Source of the DNA: an uncultured bacterium
Lineage (GTDB): Bacteria; Actinomycetota; Coriobacteriia; Coriobacteriales; Coriobacteriaceae
Assembly (NCBI GenBank): GCA_905215445.1
Contig: CAJMPZ010000002.1
Span: 44,212-108,211 of the forward strand
DNA: 64,000 bases
Direction of reading: 5' to 3'
Shown: positions 25,062 to 33,880 of the stretch, piece after piece
Layout of the letters: every line of letters starts with the position of its first letter
How positions within the stretch are numbered: the stretch's first letter is position 1
Translations under genes and position numbers: made by a program
The notes under the pieces: model-generated
What the model was told of the DNA's origin: nothing
What the model saw: only the letters and a program-made list of their open reading frames with translations
The model's database searches: none

Positions 25062-26636
25062 TTACAGCTGATACAGCGTGGTGAACTTGTCCTGCAGGTA
25101 GCTGCAGTAGTAGCGGGCGTCAAAGGCCATGCCGCACGCGCCCTTGATGAGCTCCGGCGCGTCCTTGGCGCGGCCCCACTGCCAAATGTGCCCGCCGAGC
25201 CAGGCGCGGACGGGTGCCAAGTCGCCGCTCGCGCAGGCGCCGTTGAGGTCGACACCGTCGCGGCACATGGCCGGCACAAACATGGCATCGTAGGCGCTGC
25301 CCAGCGCATAGGTGGGGAAGTAGCCAAACGAGCCGCCGCTCCAGTGCGTATCCTGCAGGCAGCCGTGCGTGTCGTCGGGAACGGGAATGCCCAGGTACTC
25401 GTTCATAAAGCGGTTCCAAAGCGCGGGGATGTCCTTGGCCGTGGCCTCGCCGGCAAACAGCATGCGCTCGATCTGGTAGCGCACCATAATATGCAGCGGG
25501 TAGGTGAGCTCGTCGGCCTCGGTGCGGATCAGCGACGGCTGAGCGATGTTCACGGCGTGGTAGAGCGTGTCCTCGTCGACGTCGCCGTAGACCTCGGGTG
25601 CGTGGCGGCGCAGCACCTCGAGCAGCGGTCCCATAAAGGCGCGGCTGCGACCCACGGTGTTCTCGAAGAAGCGGCTCTGGCTCTCGTGGATGCCCATGGA
25701 GGTGCCACCCTCAAGACAGGTGCGCGCATAGGCAGGATTGACGCCCAGCTCATACATGGCGTGTCCCGCCTCGTGGATGATGCTGTAGACGTTGGAGATG
25801 CAGTCGTCCTCGTAGATGTGCGTGGCGATGCGCGCGTCGCCCACCGAGAAGCCCTCGCTAAACGGGTGCTCGGTAAAGGCAAGCGTGGTGTCGTCCAGGT
25901 TCAGGCCGACAAGCTTCATCAAGTCGAAGCTCATGGCGCGCTGGGCAGCCTCGGGCACGTGGGCGTGCAAAAAGTCGGCAGCCGGCTGCTGGCCGCGCTC
26001 GCCGATGGCGTGCACGAGCGGCACGACCGTGGCCTTGACCTCATCGCAAAACGCATCGAAGCTCTTGGCGGAAAGCCCGCGCTCGTACTGGTCGAGCCAA
26101 ACATCGTACGGATCGCGCTTGGGATCCATGAGCTCGGCCTGATATTTGAGCTTGTCGACAATCTTATCCACATAGGGCTCAAAGCTCGCCCAGTCGTTGG
26201 CCGCCTTGGCCTTGTGCCACACGGCATCGGCCTCGCAGGTGAGCCTGGTCCAAGCCTCGGCCTCCTCGGTGGGAATGACGCTCGCCTCGCGCTGGTCGCG
26301 GCCGAGCACGCGGATCTCGTTGAGCAGTTGCGGGTCGTCGATCTTGCCGCCGGCGACCGTCTCGCGTGCCAGCGAGTGCACAAGCTCGACAGACTTTTTG
26401 CTGGTCAGGAGCTTGTGATGCTCGCCGGCAAGGGTGCCCATGGCGTCGGCACGCGCTGCGGCGCCGTTGGCGGGGGCAATGGTGGCGCCGTCGAACTCGG
26501 CAATCTTGAGCAGATACTCGCGGGTCCACAGCTTGCCCTCGAGCTTGCGGAACTTCTTGACGGCCTTATCGACCTTCATGCCCTTGGGCGCCTTGCCCAC
26601 GGCGGCCTCGGCCTTCTTATCGTGCTTCTTTCCCAT
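25062..26636 (-). CDS. M32-family metallocarboxypeptidase
   Basis: A 524-residue cytoplasmic zinc carboxypeptidase (Taq/thermostable carboxypeptidase 1 family) that trims C-terminal residues from peptides. The zinc motif HEAGHAMYE (HExxH, about residue 288) is preceded by DDCISNVYSI. Downstream GGTSMGIHESQSRFFEN holds the third zinc ligand, and RTEADELTYPLHIMVRYQIER matches the conserved C-terminal block. The length is typical. A Lys-rich leader (MGKKHDKKAEA) of about 25 residues precedes the helical domain. It is transcribed toward glmM and away from the pheS T-box. Confidence 0.92.
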   Translation of the reverse strand: MGKKHDKKAEAAVGKAPKGMKVDKAVKKFRKLEGKLWTREYLLKIAEFDGATIAPANGAAARADAMGTLAGEHHKLLTSKKSVELVHSLARETVAGGKIDDPQLLNEIRVLGRDQREASVIPTEEAEAWTRLTCEADAVWHKAKAANDWASFEPYVDKIVDKLKYQAELMDPKRDPYDVWLDQYERGLSAKSFDAFCDEVKATVVPLVHAIGERGQQPAADFLHAHVPEAAQRAMSFDLMKLVGLNLDDTTLAFTEHPFSEGFSVGDARIATHIYEDDCISNVYSIIHEAGHAMYELGVNPAYARTCLEGGTSMGIHESQSRFFENTVGRSRAFMGPLLEVLRRHAPEVYGDVDEDTLYHAVNIAQPSLIRTEADELTYPLHIMVRYQIERMLFAGEATAKDIPALWNRFMNEYLGIPVPDDTHGCLQDTHWSGGSFGYFPTYALGSAYDAMFVPAMCRDGVDLNGACASGDLAPVRAWLGGHIWQWGRAKDAPELIKGACGMAFDARYYCSYLQDKFTTLYQL

Positions 26637-26769
26637 GCCATATCCTTAATCTCGCAGGTCGAGCGCCACGGGTGGGCGCGCGGCCAGTTTGCACAGCTAC
26701 CTGCCTTGTACCCAGCACGAACAAAACGGAACGCGGCGATACGCCCACACAATGTGGTATCCTATAGCC

Positions 26770-27056
26770 CAATGCGTTGACGGAGAGGGTTTTGCCCGCC
26801 GCGTCGCCGGCAAGAGAGGGAAGGTCATGGGCTGCAAGCCTTCCTGCGGTGGCAAGGGCCAAGCGTTCACTCCCGAGCAGCGACCTCAACGGGCGCGCGG
26901 CTAGCGGCGGCGAAGCCCCAGTAGGGAAGCCGTGAGCCTCGCGATAAGGGGCGCAGAGTGGGCACGGCGGGCCAGACATCCGCCGGGTCAAACAAGGTGG
27001 TACCGCGGAATTCAACCGTCCTTGGGCAATGCACACGCCCGAGGACGGTTTTTTAT
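26770..27056 (+). promoter_or_regulatory. T-box riboswitch (Phe specifier) before pheST
   Basis: A long leader with T-box landmarks. AAGGTGGTACCGCGG at 26994-27008 is the T-box that base-pairs with the uncharged tRNA acceptor end. It is followed by a terminator with arms 27014-27027 and 27037-27050 and six T. In stem I, AGAGAGGGAAGG and the paired CCTTCC form the apical part. On the descending side a UUC at 26866-26868, followed by A, fits the specifier codon for phenylalanine. Uncharged tRNA-Phe would stabilise the antiterminator and switch on pheST. Confidence 0.93.
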
Positions 27057-27140
27057 TACCGAACCGGGCCGCGTTTTCACAACGCCAGACGGCGGCAGCC
27101 GCCTCGGCAAACGGAGAGCGCGAGAGACGAAAGGGAAGAC

Positions 27141-28217
27141 ATGAGTCTGATTGATGATCTGGTCAAACTCGAGGAAGAGGCCAAGGAGCTCGTCGCAGGC
27201 GCCGACGACGCAGCCAAGCTCGAGGCTGCGCGCGTTGAGCTGCTCGGCCGCAAGGGGCGCATCACCGGCCTGATGCGCATGATGGGCAAGCTCGCCCCCG
27301 AGGATCGTCCCGTGATGGGTAAGCGCGCCAACGAGATGCGCCAGCTGATCGAGGGCATGCTCGACGAGCGCAACACCGAGATGAAGGCCGCCGCCCTCAA
27401 GCACGCGCTCGAGCACGACGCCGTCGACATCACGCTGCCGGGCATCCGTCCGCAGATCGGTCACCAGCACCTGATCAAGCAGATCATCGAGGAGGCCGAG
27501 GACATCTTCTGCGGCATTGGCTATACCGTCGAGTCTGGCCCCATGGTCGATACCTCCTACTACAACTTCACCGCGCTCAACGCCCCCATGGATCACCCGA
27601 GCCGCTCGGCCCGCGATACCTTTTACGTGGTCGACAATAACCCCGGCAGCGTCGCGCACCCCGAGGCCCACGCCCACGGCGAGTCCGACGTGCTGCTGCG
27701 CACCCAGACCTCGGGCGTGCAGATCCACACCATGGAGTCGCAGAAGCCGCCCATCTACATGATCTGCCCGGGCACCGTCTACCGTCCCGACACGGCCGAC
27801 GCCTGCCACCTGCCGCAGTTCAACCAGATCGAGGGCCTGGTCGTCGACGAGGGCATCACCTTTGGCGATCTTAAGGGCACGCTCGACTACTTTGTTAAGT
27901 GCATGTTTGGCGAGGACCGCAAGACGCGCTATCGCCCGCACTTCTTCCCCTTCACCGAGCCCAGCTGCGAGGTGGACGTGAGCTGCCACGTGTGCGGCGG
28001 CAAGGGCTGCAACTTCTGCAAGCACAGCGGCTGGATCGAGATCCTAGGCTGCGGCATGGTCGACCCCAACGTCCTGATCAACTGCGGCATCGACCCCGAG
28101 AAGTACACCGGCTTCGCCTTTGGCATTGGCGCCGAGCGCGTCGCGGCCCTGCGCTACGACCTGCCGGACCTCAGAACGCTCATGACGGGCGATATGCGCT
28201 TCCTGAACCAATTTTAG
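27141..28217 (+). CDS. pheS: Phenylalanyl-tRNA synthetase alpha subunit
   Basis: A 358-residue catalytic subunit of the alpha2-beta2 enzyme that charges tRNA-Phe. An N-terminal coiled-coil arm (about residues 1-90) is followed by the class II core: GPMVDTSYYNFTALNAPMDHPSR, then LLRTQTSGVQIHTM, motif 2 CPGTVYRPDTADACHLPQFNQIEG and motif 3 GFAFGIGAERVAALRY. ATG 27141 follows AAAGGGAAG and lies 85 bp after the T-box terminator; upstream in-frame codons overlap the leader and are not used. pheT follows after a hairpin element. Confidence 0.97.
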   Translation: MSLIDDLVKLEEEAKELVAGADDAAKLEAARVELLGRKGRITGLMRMMGKLAPEDRPVMGKRANEMRQLIEGMLDERNTEMKAAALKHALEHDAVDITLPGIRPQIGHQHLIKQIIEEAEDIFCGIGYTVESGPMVDTSYYNFTALNAPMDHPSRSARDTFYVVDNNPGSVAHPEAHAHGESDVLLRTQTSGVQIHTMESQKPPIYMICPGTVYRPDTADACHLPQFNQIEGLVVDEGITFGDLKGTLDYFVKCMFGEDRKTRYRPHFFPFTEPSCEVDVSCHVCGGKGCNFCKHSGWIEILGCGMVDPNVLINCGIDPEKYTGFAFGIGAERVAALRYDLPDLRTLMTGDMRFLNQF

Positions 28218-28320
28218 GCTTGTCCAGGCACCCCATCTTGGCGTTCAAACCGTCGCTCGCGTACCTTTAGTACGCGTCGCTCCTCTTTCACGCCAACCTG
28301 GGGCACCTGGACAACCCTAA
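28214..28320. repeat. Long intergenic inverted repeat (hairpin element 2)
   Basis: TTAGGCTTGTCCAGG (28214-28228) pairs with the complement at 28306-28320 with one mismatch. Imperfect pairing continues inward through CACCCCA/TGGGGCA-, TTGGCGT/ACGCCAA- and GCGTA/TACGC-type blocks to a small loop near 28267. It begins at the pheS stop and fills most of the pheS-pheT gap, so it may lower or process the downstream part of the message. Confidence 0.75.
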
Positions 28321-28380
28321 GGCGAACGTCTTCATTTGATATTTCCTCCCTATGCGGAGATTAAGAACTAGGAGAGCTAC

Positions 28381-30834
28381 ATGCGCGTTTCTTACGACTG
28401 GCTCAAGACCATGATCGATATTCCGGAGGATCCCAAGACCCTTTCGGACGAATATATCCGTACCGGCACCGAGGTCGAGGCGATCGACACCGTGGGCGAG
28501 TCCTTCGACCACGTGGTGACCGCCAAGGTGCTCACCAAGACCCCGCACCCCGATAGCGACCACATGTATGTGTGCTCGGTCGACGTGGGTGACAAGAACC
28601 TCGATGCCGACGGCAATCCCGCTCCACTGCAGATCGTCTGCGGCGCGCAGAACTTCGAGGCCGGCGACCACATCGTCACGGCCATGATCGGCGCAGTTCT
28701 GCCCGGCGACGTCAAGATCAAGAAGAGCAAGCTTCGCGGCGTCGTGTCCATGGGCATGAACTGTTCCGCACGCGAGCTCGGCCTGGGCGGCGACCACTCC
28801 GGCATTATGATCCTGCCCGAGGATACGCCCTGCGGCATGTCGTTTGCCGAGTATGTGGGCTCGAGCGACACCGTGCTCGACTGCGAGATCACGCCCAACC
28901 GCCCCGACTGCCTGTCCATGATTGGCATGGCCCGCGAGACCGGTGCCATCTTCGACCGCGATTTCCACGTTGAGCTGCCCGTCATCAAGGCGGAGACCGG
29001 CCGCGCGACCGACGACGAGCTTTCGGTCGAGATTGCCGACGAGGGCCTGTGCGACCGCTATGTCGCCCGCATCGTGCGCAACGTGAAGGTCGGCCCGTCG
29101 CCCGACTGGATGGTCAAGCGCCTTAACGCCCTGGGCGTGCGCCCGCACAACAACATCGTCGACATCACCAACTACGTGATGATGCTCACCGGTCAGCCGC
29201 TGCACGCCTTTGACCTGGACACCTTTGCCGAGCGCGATGGCCACCGTCGCGTGGTGGTTCGCGCCGCCCAGCAGGATGAGAAATTCACGACGCTCGATGG
29301 CGAAGAGCGCGTGCTCGACGCCGGCATGGGCCTCATCACCGACGGCGAGCGCCCCGTGGCGCTGGCCGGCGTTATGGGCGGCATGGATTCCGAGATCGAG
29401 GACGACACCGTCGACGTGATGGTCGAGAGTGCCTGCTTCAATGCCGGTCGCACCTCGCACACCAGCCGCGATCTGTCGCTGATCTCCGACGCCTCCATTC
29501 GCTTTGAGCGCCAGGTCGATGAGACCGGCTGCGTGGATGTCGCCAACGTTACCTGCGCGCTCATCGAGGAGATTGCCGGCGGCGAGGTTGCTCCCGGTTA
29601 TGTCGACGTTTTCCCCGCGCCCAAGACCATCGACAGCATTAAGCTGCGCCTGGCCCGCGTGCACGCCATCTGCGGTGCCGATATCGAGCCCAACTTTATC
29701 GAGCGTTCGCTCACCCGTCTGGGCTGCACCGTCGAGCGCGACGGCGAGGACTTTATGGTTACCCCGCCGAGCTTCCGCCCCGACCTACCGCGCGAGATTG
29801 ACCTGATCGAGGAGGTCCTGCGCCTATGGGGCATGGGCCGCGTGACGGCGACCATCCCGGCTGCCAAGAACCACATCGGCGGCCTGACCCGTGAGCAAAA
29901 GCTCACCCGCAAGGTCGGCGAGATCCTGCGCGCCTGCGGCCTCAACGAGACCACGACCTTTGGCTTTGCCGCCCCGGGCGACCTGGAGAAGATCGGCATG
30001 TCCACCGAAGGCCGCGGCTGCCCCGTGGTGCTCATGAACCCGCTGGTGGCCGAGCAGACCGAGATGCGTCGTTCGCTGCTGCCGGGCCTGCTGCAGTCCG
30101 TGGCCTACAACGAGGCGCACGGTACGCCCAACGTGCACCTGTACGAGGTCGGCAGCCTGTTCCACGGTCGCGAGAACGCCAGCCTGCCCAAGGAGACCAA
30201 GTCCGTGGCGGGTGTGCTCTCGGGCCAGTGGAGCGAGCAGTCCTGGAACATGAAGTACCGTAAGCTGCGCTTCTTCTTTGGCAAGGGCATTGTCGAGGAG
30301 CTGCTCGCCCAGCTGCGCATCGAGAAGGTTCGCTTCCGTCCCGTCGAGGGCGAGGGCTACGCTTTCTTGCAGCCGGGTCGTGCGGCCGAGGTTCTGTCCG
30401 GCGGAACCGTGCTGGGCTGGGTCGGCGAGATTCACCCCGAGGCGCGCGAGGCGATGGGCATCGATGAGGTCGTCGTTGCCTTTGAGCTCGATCTGGACAA
30501 GCTGATCAAGGGCGCCCGCAACCAGGAGAACTATCGCGAGTTCTCGCAGTACCCGGCCGTTGAGCACGACCTTGCCATTGTGGTTGACAACTCCGTGACC
30601 TGTGAGGATCTTGAGCGCCGCATTGCGAGCGCCGGCGGTAAGTTGCTCGAGGGCGTGCGCCTGTTCGACGTCTACCGCGATCCCATCCGCATCGGAGCGG
30701 GCAAAAAGTCCATGGCCTTTGCGCTTACGTATCGCTCCGACGACCACACGCTTACCAGCGAAGAGGTCGAGAAAGCGCACCAGAAGATTGTCACCAAGGT
30801 ATGCAAAGGCGTAAACGGCGAGGTCCGCGGCTAG
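28381..30834 (+). CDS. pheT: Phenylalanyl-tRNA synthetase beta subunit
   Basis: An 817-residue partner of PheS. The N-terminal part has an OB-type tRNA-binding domain (about residues 40-150, TKTPHPDSDHMYVCSVDVG and KLRGVVSMGMNCSARELGL). B3/B4 editing and B5 domains follow (GRTSHTSRDLSLISDASIRFERQVD; RPDLPREIDLIEEVLRLWG). The C-terminus is the ferredoxin-like anticodon-binding domain (QYPAVEHDLAIVVD to the end). The length is standard. ACTAGGAGAG precedes ATG 28381. Confidence 0.97.
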   Translation: MRVSYDWLKTMIDIPEDPKTLSDEYIRTGTEVEAIDTVGESFDHVVTAKVLTKTPHPDSDHMYVCSVDVGDKNLDADGNPAPLQIVCGAQNFEAGDHIVTAMIGAVLPGDVKIKKSKLRGVVSMGMNCSARELGLGGDHSGIMILPEDTPCGMSFAEYVGSSDTVLDCEITPNRPDCLSMIGMARETGAIFDRDFHVELPVIKAETGRATDDELSVEIADEGLCDRYVARIVRNVKVGPSPDWMVKRLNALGVRPHNNIVDITNYVMMLTGQPLHAFDLDTFAERDGHRRVVVRAAQQDEKFTTLDGEERVLDAGMGLITDGERPVALAGVMGGMDSEIEDDTVDVMVESACFNAGRTSHTSRDLSLISDASIRFERQVDETGCVDVANVTCALIEEIAGGEVAPGYVDVFPAPKTIDSIKLRLARVHAICGADIEPNFIERSLTRLGCTVERDGEDFMVTPPSFRPDLPREIDLIEEVLRLWGMGRVTATIPAAKNHIGGLTREQKLTRKVGEILRACGLNETTTFGFAAPGDLEKIGMSTEGRGCPVVLMNPLVAEQTEMRRSLLPGLLQSVAYNEAHGTPNVHLYEVGSLFHGRENASLPKETKSVAGVLSGQWSEQSWNMKYRKLRFFFGKGIVEELLAQLRIEKVRFRPVEGEGYAFLQPGRAAEVLSGGTVLGWVGEIHPEAREAMGIDEVVVAFELDLDKLIKGARNQENYREFSQYPAVEHDLAIVVDNSVTCEDLERRIASAGGKLLEGVRLFDVYRDPIRIGAGKKSMAFALTYRSDDHTLTSEEVEKAHQKIVTKVCKGVNGEVRG

Positions 30835-30944
30835 GGCTTGCGATGGGGGGCGTAGGGCCTGATGGCGGTTGCTGCGGAGCTCTGCGCGACCGCGGTGTTC
30901 GGAATAAGGCATCGCTGACCCTGCATATATGACACGCGCATTAC

Positions 30945-30981
30945 AAAACGGCGTGCTGCTTTTGTGGCGGCGCGCCGTTTT
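30945..30981 (+). terminator. Probable terminator of pheST
   Basis: AAAACGGCG (30945-30953) pairs with CGCCGTTTT (30973-30981) around a 19-base loop. The T-run is within the right arm. The region 30835-31084 otherwise holds only the promoter elements described next. Confidence 0.55.
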
Positions 30982-31027
30982 GCTATCATAGCCTGCGGCG
31001 TGTTACGAATCATCTAGCTCGTAACAC
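30962..31027 (+). promoter_or_regulatory. Possible promoter and 9-bp inverted repeat before cbiM
   Basis: A weak TTGTGG (30962-30967) and TATCAT (30984-30989), 16 bp apart, precede GTGTTACGA (31000-31008) and its exact complement TCGTAACAC (31019-31027), ten bases apart. The repeat would overlie the transcript start, as expected for a metal-responsive repressor site, or it may form a hairpin in the leader. No cobalamin riboswitch consensus is seen. Confidence 0.45.
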
Positions 31028-31084
31028 TGATGAAATGGTTCAAGCGGCGCTGCAATCCCATGTGCCGGCAACCGGGAGGCGTAT

Positions 31085-32170
31085 ATGCACATTCCAGATA
31101 ACTACCTGTCCCCGCAGACCGATGCCGTTATGGCGGTGGCGATGGTGCCCGTATGGGTTCACTGCATCAAGAAAGTGCGCGCCACGCTCGATCGCGAGCA
31201 TATGGCCTTTCTGGGTATTTGCGCTGCGTTCTCCTTTTTGCTCATGATGTTCAACGTGCCGCTGCCCGGCGGCACCACTGGTCACGCCGTCGGCGGCGCG
31301 CTCATCGCGCTGCTGCTGGGCCCCGAGGCCGCGGCCATCGCGGTTTCGGTCGCGCTGGCGTTGCAGGCGCTGCTGTTTGGCGACGGCGGTATCCTGTCCT
31401 TTGGCGCCAACTGCTTTAACATGGCCTTCGTGCTGCCGTTTGCCGCTGCTATCGTGTTCCGTGCGCTCAACAGCCGTTTGCACGACAAGAGCTGGGGCAC
31501 CTCGGTTTCGGCCATCGTAAGCGGCTGGGTCGGCCTGTGCCTGGCGGCCCTGTGCGCGGCGGTCGAGTTTGGTATTCAGCCCATGCTCTTTACTAACGCT
31601 TCGGGCGCGCCGCTGTACTGCCCCTTCCCGCTGTCCATTGCCATTCCGGCCATGATGATTCCGCATATGTTGGTTGCCGGCGTGGTCGAGGGCGTGGCGA
31701 CTGCCGCGATCTACGGCTTTATCAAGAAGACGGCGCCGAGCGTTATCGTCGGGCCCGAGGCCGTCGATGGCCAGCTTGCTGCCGAGGGCACAACCGCCAA
31801 GAAGACCTCGCTGGTCCCCACGCTCATCCTGGTCGCCGTGCTTGTCGTGGCTACGCCGCTCGGCTTGCTTGCCACCGGTGACGCCTGGGGTGAGTGGGAC
31901 GCCGAGGGCGCCGCGATCGCCGTTCAGGAGGCTGGTGACGACAGTCTGCAGGCTTCGGTCGGTCTCGACACTCCGACCTTTGCCGATGCCCTGCCCACGG
32001 GCGATTATCTGCAGGCCTATTCCGAGGAGCAGGGCCTTGGCTTTGCCGGCCAGGCCGCGATGTATATTCTTTCGGGCGTGATTGGCGTGGCGGTGCTCAC
32101 CATCGCATTCCGCCTGGTCTCGCTGACGGTCAAGGAAAGCGGTGCTCATGGCAATAGCCGGGCTGCCTAG
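31085..32170 (+). CDS. cbiM: Cobalt/nickel ECF transporter substrate component (CbiM-like, CbiN/PDGLE-type tail)
   Basis: A 361-residue membrane protein. It begins MHIPDNYLSP; the second-position histidine and adjacent residues form the metal site of CbiM/NikM. The CbiM core, with GHAVGGALIALLLGPEAA and FGDGGILSFGANCFNMAF, spans about residues 1-220 with seven helices. A linker and a C-terminal pair of helices with TPLGLLATGDAWGEWD resemble the PDGLE/CbiN module, so M and N functions are fused. It heads a CbiMQO operon; co-location with an EcfT-like and an ATPase gene supports the assignment. Cobalt versus nickel cannot be told. Confidence 0.9.
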   Translation: MHIPDNYLSPQTDAVMAVAMVPVWVHCIKKVRATLDREHMAFLGICAAFSFLLMMFNVPLPGGTTGHAVGGALIALLLGPEAAAIAVSVALALQALLFGDGGILSFGANCFNMAFVLPFAAAIVFRALNSRLHDKSWGTSVSAIVSGWVGLCLAALCAAVEFGIQPMLFTNASGAPLYCPFPLSIAIPAMMIPHMLVAGVVEGVATAAIYGFIKKTAPSVIVGPEAVDGQLAAEGTTAKKTSLVPTLILVAVLVVATPLGLLATGDAWGEWDAEGAAIAVQEAGDDSLQASVGLDTPTFADALPTGDYLQAYSEEQGLGFAGQAAMYILSGVIGVAVLTIAFRLVSLTVKESGAHGNSRAA

Positions 32171-32984
32171 TTGGCTTGCGGCCGAGGAGCGATACGAGCC
32201 CGCGGGGGCTCGGCATCGTGTGATGCAAAAGAACGTCCTGCACCTGGCGAGCCTGCTTGAGCGGGTTCGCCTGGGTGGAGGCGCGAACAAGGGCGGGTCG
32301 ATGGTCGACCGCGCCCTTTCTTGCGTTTCGGCTCCGGTGCGCCTGTTAGGGATGTTCGTTTGCGTCCTGTGCGTGTGTCTGACGCAAAGCCCGCTGTACC
32401 TGATGTTGATGGCGGCGATCGCGTTGGTGCTCGTTGCCGTGCGCCCCGTACGCGGGCTGCGCGCTACCTTTGTGCCGGCGTTGGCTGCCGCGGGGTTTGC
32501 CGTGGTTCTGGCGCTGCCTGCCCTGCTGCTGGGTGCTTCTGCCTCGGGCGCCATGCTCAAGATTGCACTCAAGACGTTCATTAACGTGTCGCTGGTGCTG
32601 GGTGTTTCGTGGACGCTCACCTGGAGCCGCATGTCGGCGGCGCTTAAGATGCTGCACCTGCCCGACGAGGTCATCTTTACTTTCGATATGGCGCTCAAGC
32701 ATATCGAGGTGCTGGGACGCACAGCGCACGATCTGTGCGAATCGGTCATGCTGCGCAGCGTCGGTTCCGCGCCTGCGGGTTTTTCGCGCACCGACTCGCT
32801 GGCGGGTATCATGGGCATGACGTTTATCAAGGCGATGGAGTGCAGTCGCGCGATGGACGAGGCTATGCTTTGCCGCGGCTTTGCCGGCGTGTACCCGGCG
32901 CCTGCACGCGCCGGGTTTGGCTGGCGCGATGCGGTCTATGCGGCCGGCGTGGTTCTGCTCGCCGTGTTGTGCGCGGTGCTGTAG
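32148..32984 (+). CDS. cbiQ: ECF transporter transmembrane component CbiQ/EcfT
   Basis: A 278-residue membrane protein coupling the substrate component to the ATPase. Several helices in the first half (MFVCVLCVCLTQSPLYLMLMAA; GFAVVLALPALLLG) are followed by coupling helices with ALKMLHLPDEVIFTFDMALKHIE and an ExMxxRGF-type end (DEAMLCRGFAG) that contact the ATPase. ATG 32148 overlaps the cbiM end by 23 bases; GTG 32142 is an alternative. Translation is probably coupled. Confidence 0.88.
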   Translation: MAIAGLPSWLAAEERYEPAGARHRVMQKNVLHLASLLERVRLGGGANKGGSMVDRALSCVSAPVRLLGMFVCVLCVCLTQSPLYLMLMAAIALVLVAVRPVRGLRATFVPALAAAGFAVVLALPALLLGASASGAMLKIALKTFINVSLVLGVSWTLTWSRMSAALKMLHLPDEVIFTFDMALKHIEVLGRTAHDLCESVMLRSVGSAPAGFSRTDSLAGIMGMTFIKAMECSRAMDEAMLCRGFAGVYPAPARAGFGWRDAVYAAGVVLLAVLCAVL

Positions 32985-33030
32985 GCGCTGCTGGTTCCGG
33001 CTGGGGATGCAACTAGGGAAGGGCGACGTT

Positions 33031-33801
33031 TTGACGATCGATATGAATAGTGCGGCGGGCACGAACGGTGCGGGCGGCGCCGAGGCCACGCCGCTCATCG
33101 AGCTGCGCGACGTGGTGTTCTCCTATGCGGGCCATACGGTTGTCGATGGTGTGTCGCTGCAGGTCGATCGTGGTGAACTCGTTGCCCTGCTCGGTCCCAA
33201 CGGCTGCGGTAAGACGACGATTATGCGCCTTATTAACGGCCTTGAACTCGCGGACGCAGGGGCATACCTGTTTGACGGGCACGCGATCGACGCGGCGTTT
33301 CTAAAGGATTCCGCGGCCGCTCAGCGTTTTCATCAGCGCGTAGGTTTTGTGTTTCAAAATGCCGACGCCCAGCTGTTCTGCGCTACGGTGGGCGAGGAAG
33401 TTGCTTTTGGTCCCGCGCAGATGGGGCTGCCGGCAGACGAGCTCGAGCGCCGCGTGCGCGATGCCATGGAGCTGTTCCAGGTTGCCGATCTGGTCGATGC
33501 CTCGCCCTATCAGCTCTCGGGCGGGCAAAAGAAGCGCGTGGCGCTGGCTGCCGTCGTGTCGATGAACCCCGATATCCTGGTGCTCGACGAGCCTACCAAC
33601 GGACTTGACGAGGACTCGTGCGACATCGTGGTCAACTTTCTACTGGCCTATGTTGCTGCCGGTAAGACGGTCTTGATGAGCACGCACCATCAGGATTTGG
33701 TACGACGCCTGGGTGCCCGCGCCATCTATATCGATCGATATCACCATGTGGTCGAGGCGCCGGTGTCTTCGTATGGAACCGAGAGCGGCGCTGCGGAATA
33801 G
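33031..33801 (+). CDS. cbiO: ECF transporter ATPase CbiO
   Basis: About 256 residues, energising the CbiMQ transporter. It has Walker A LLGPNGCGKTT, the Q-loop FVFQNADAQLF, ABC signature YQLSGGQKKRVALA, Walker B ILVLDEPTNGLD and a switch histidine in MSTHHQDL. The family-typical NADAQLF after the Q-loop is present. The start is uncertain: TTG 33031 lies nine bases after AGGGAAGGG and is preferred on spacing, while ATG 33043 gives MNSAAGT. One ATPase gene implies a homodimer, as in CbiO. Confidence 0.93.
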   Translation: MTIDMNSAAGTNGAGGAEATPLIELRDVVFSYAGHTVVDGVSLQVDRGELVALLGPNGCGKTTIMRLINGLELADAGAYLFDGHAIDAAFLKDSAAAQRFHQRVGFVFQNADAQLFCATVGEEVAFGPAQMGLPADELERRVRDAMELFQVADLVDASPYQLSGGQKKRVALAAVVSMNPDILVLDEPTNGLDEDSCDIVVNFLLAYVAAGKTVLMSTHHQDLVRRLGARAIYIDRYHHVVEAPVSSYGTESGAAE

Positions 33802-33880
33802 TTGCTGCGTAGAGCGTGCGTAGCGGCCCGCGCGGCTTTGCCGTGATGGTATAGTTATCCAGGTTTTTATGGGGGTGGCT

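Noticed and set aside
30835..31084. Cobalamin riboswitch before cbiM
   Set aside because: No B12-box or the other conserved core elements found on reading the leader.
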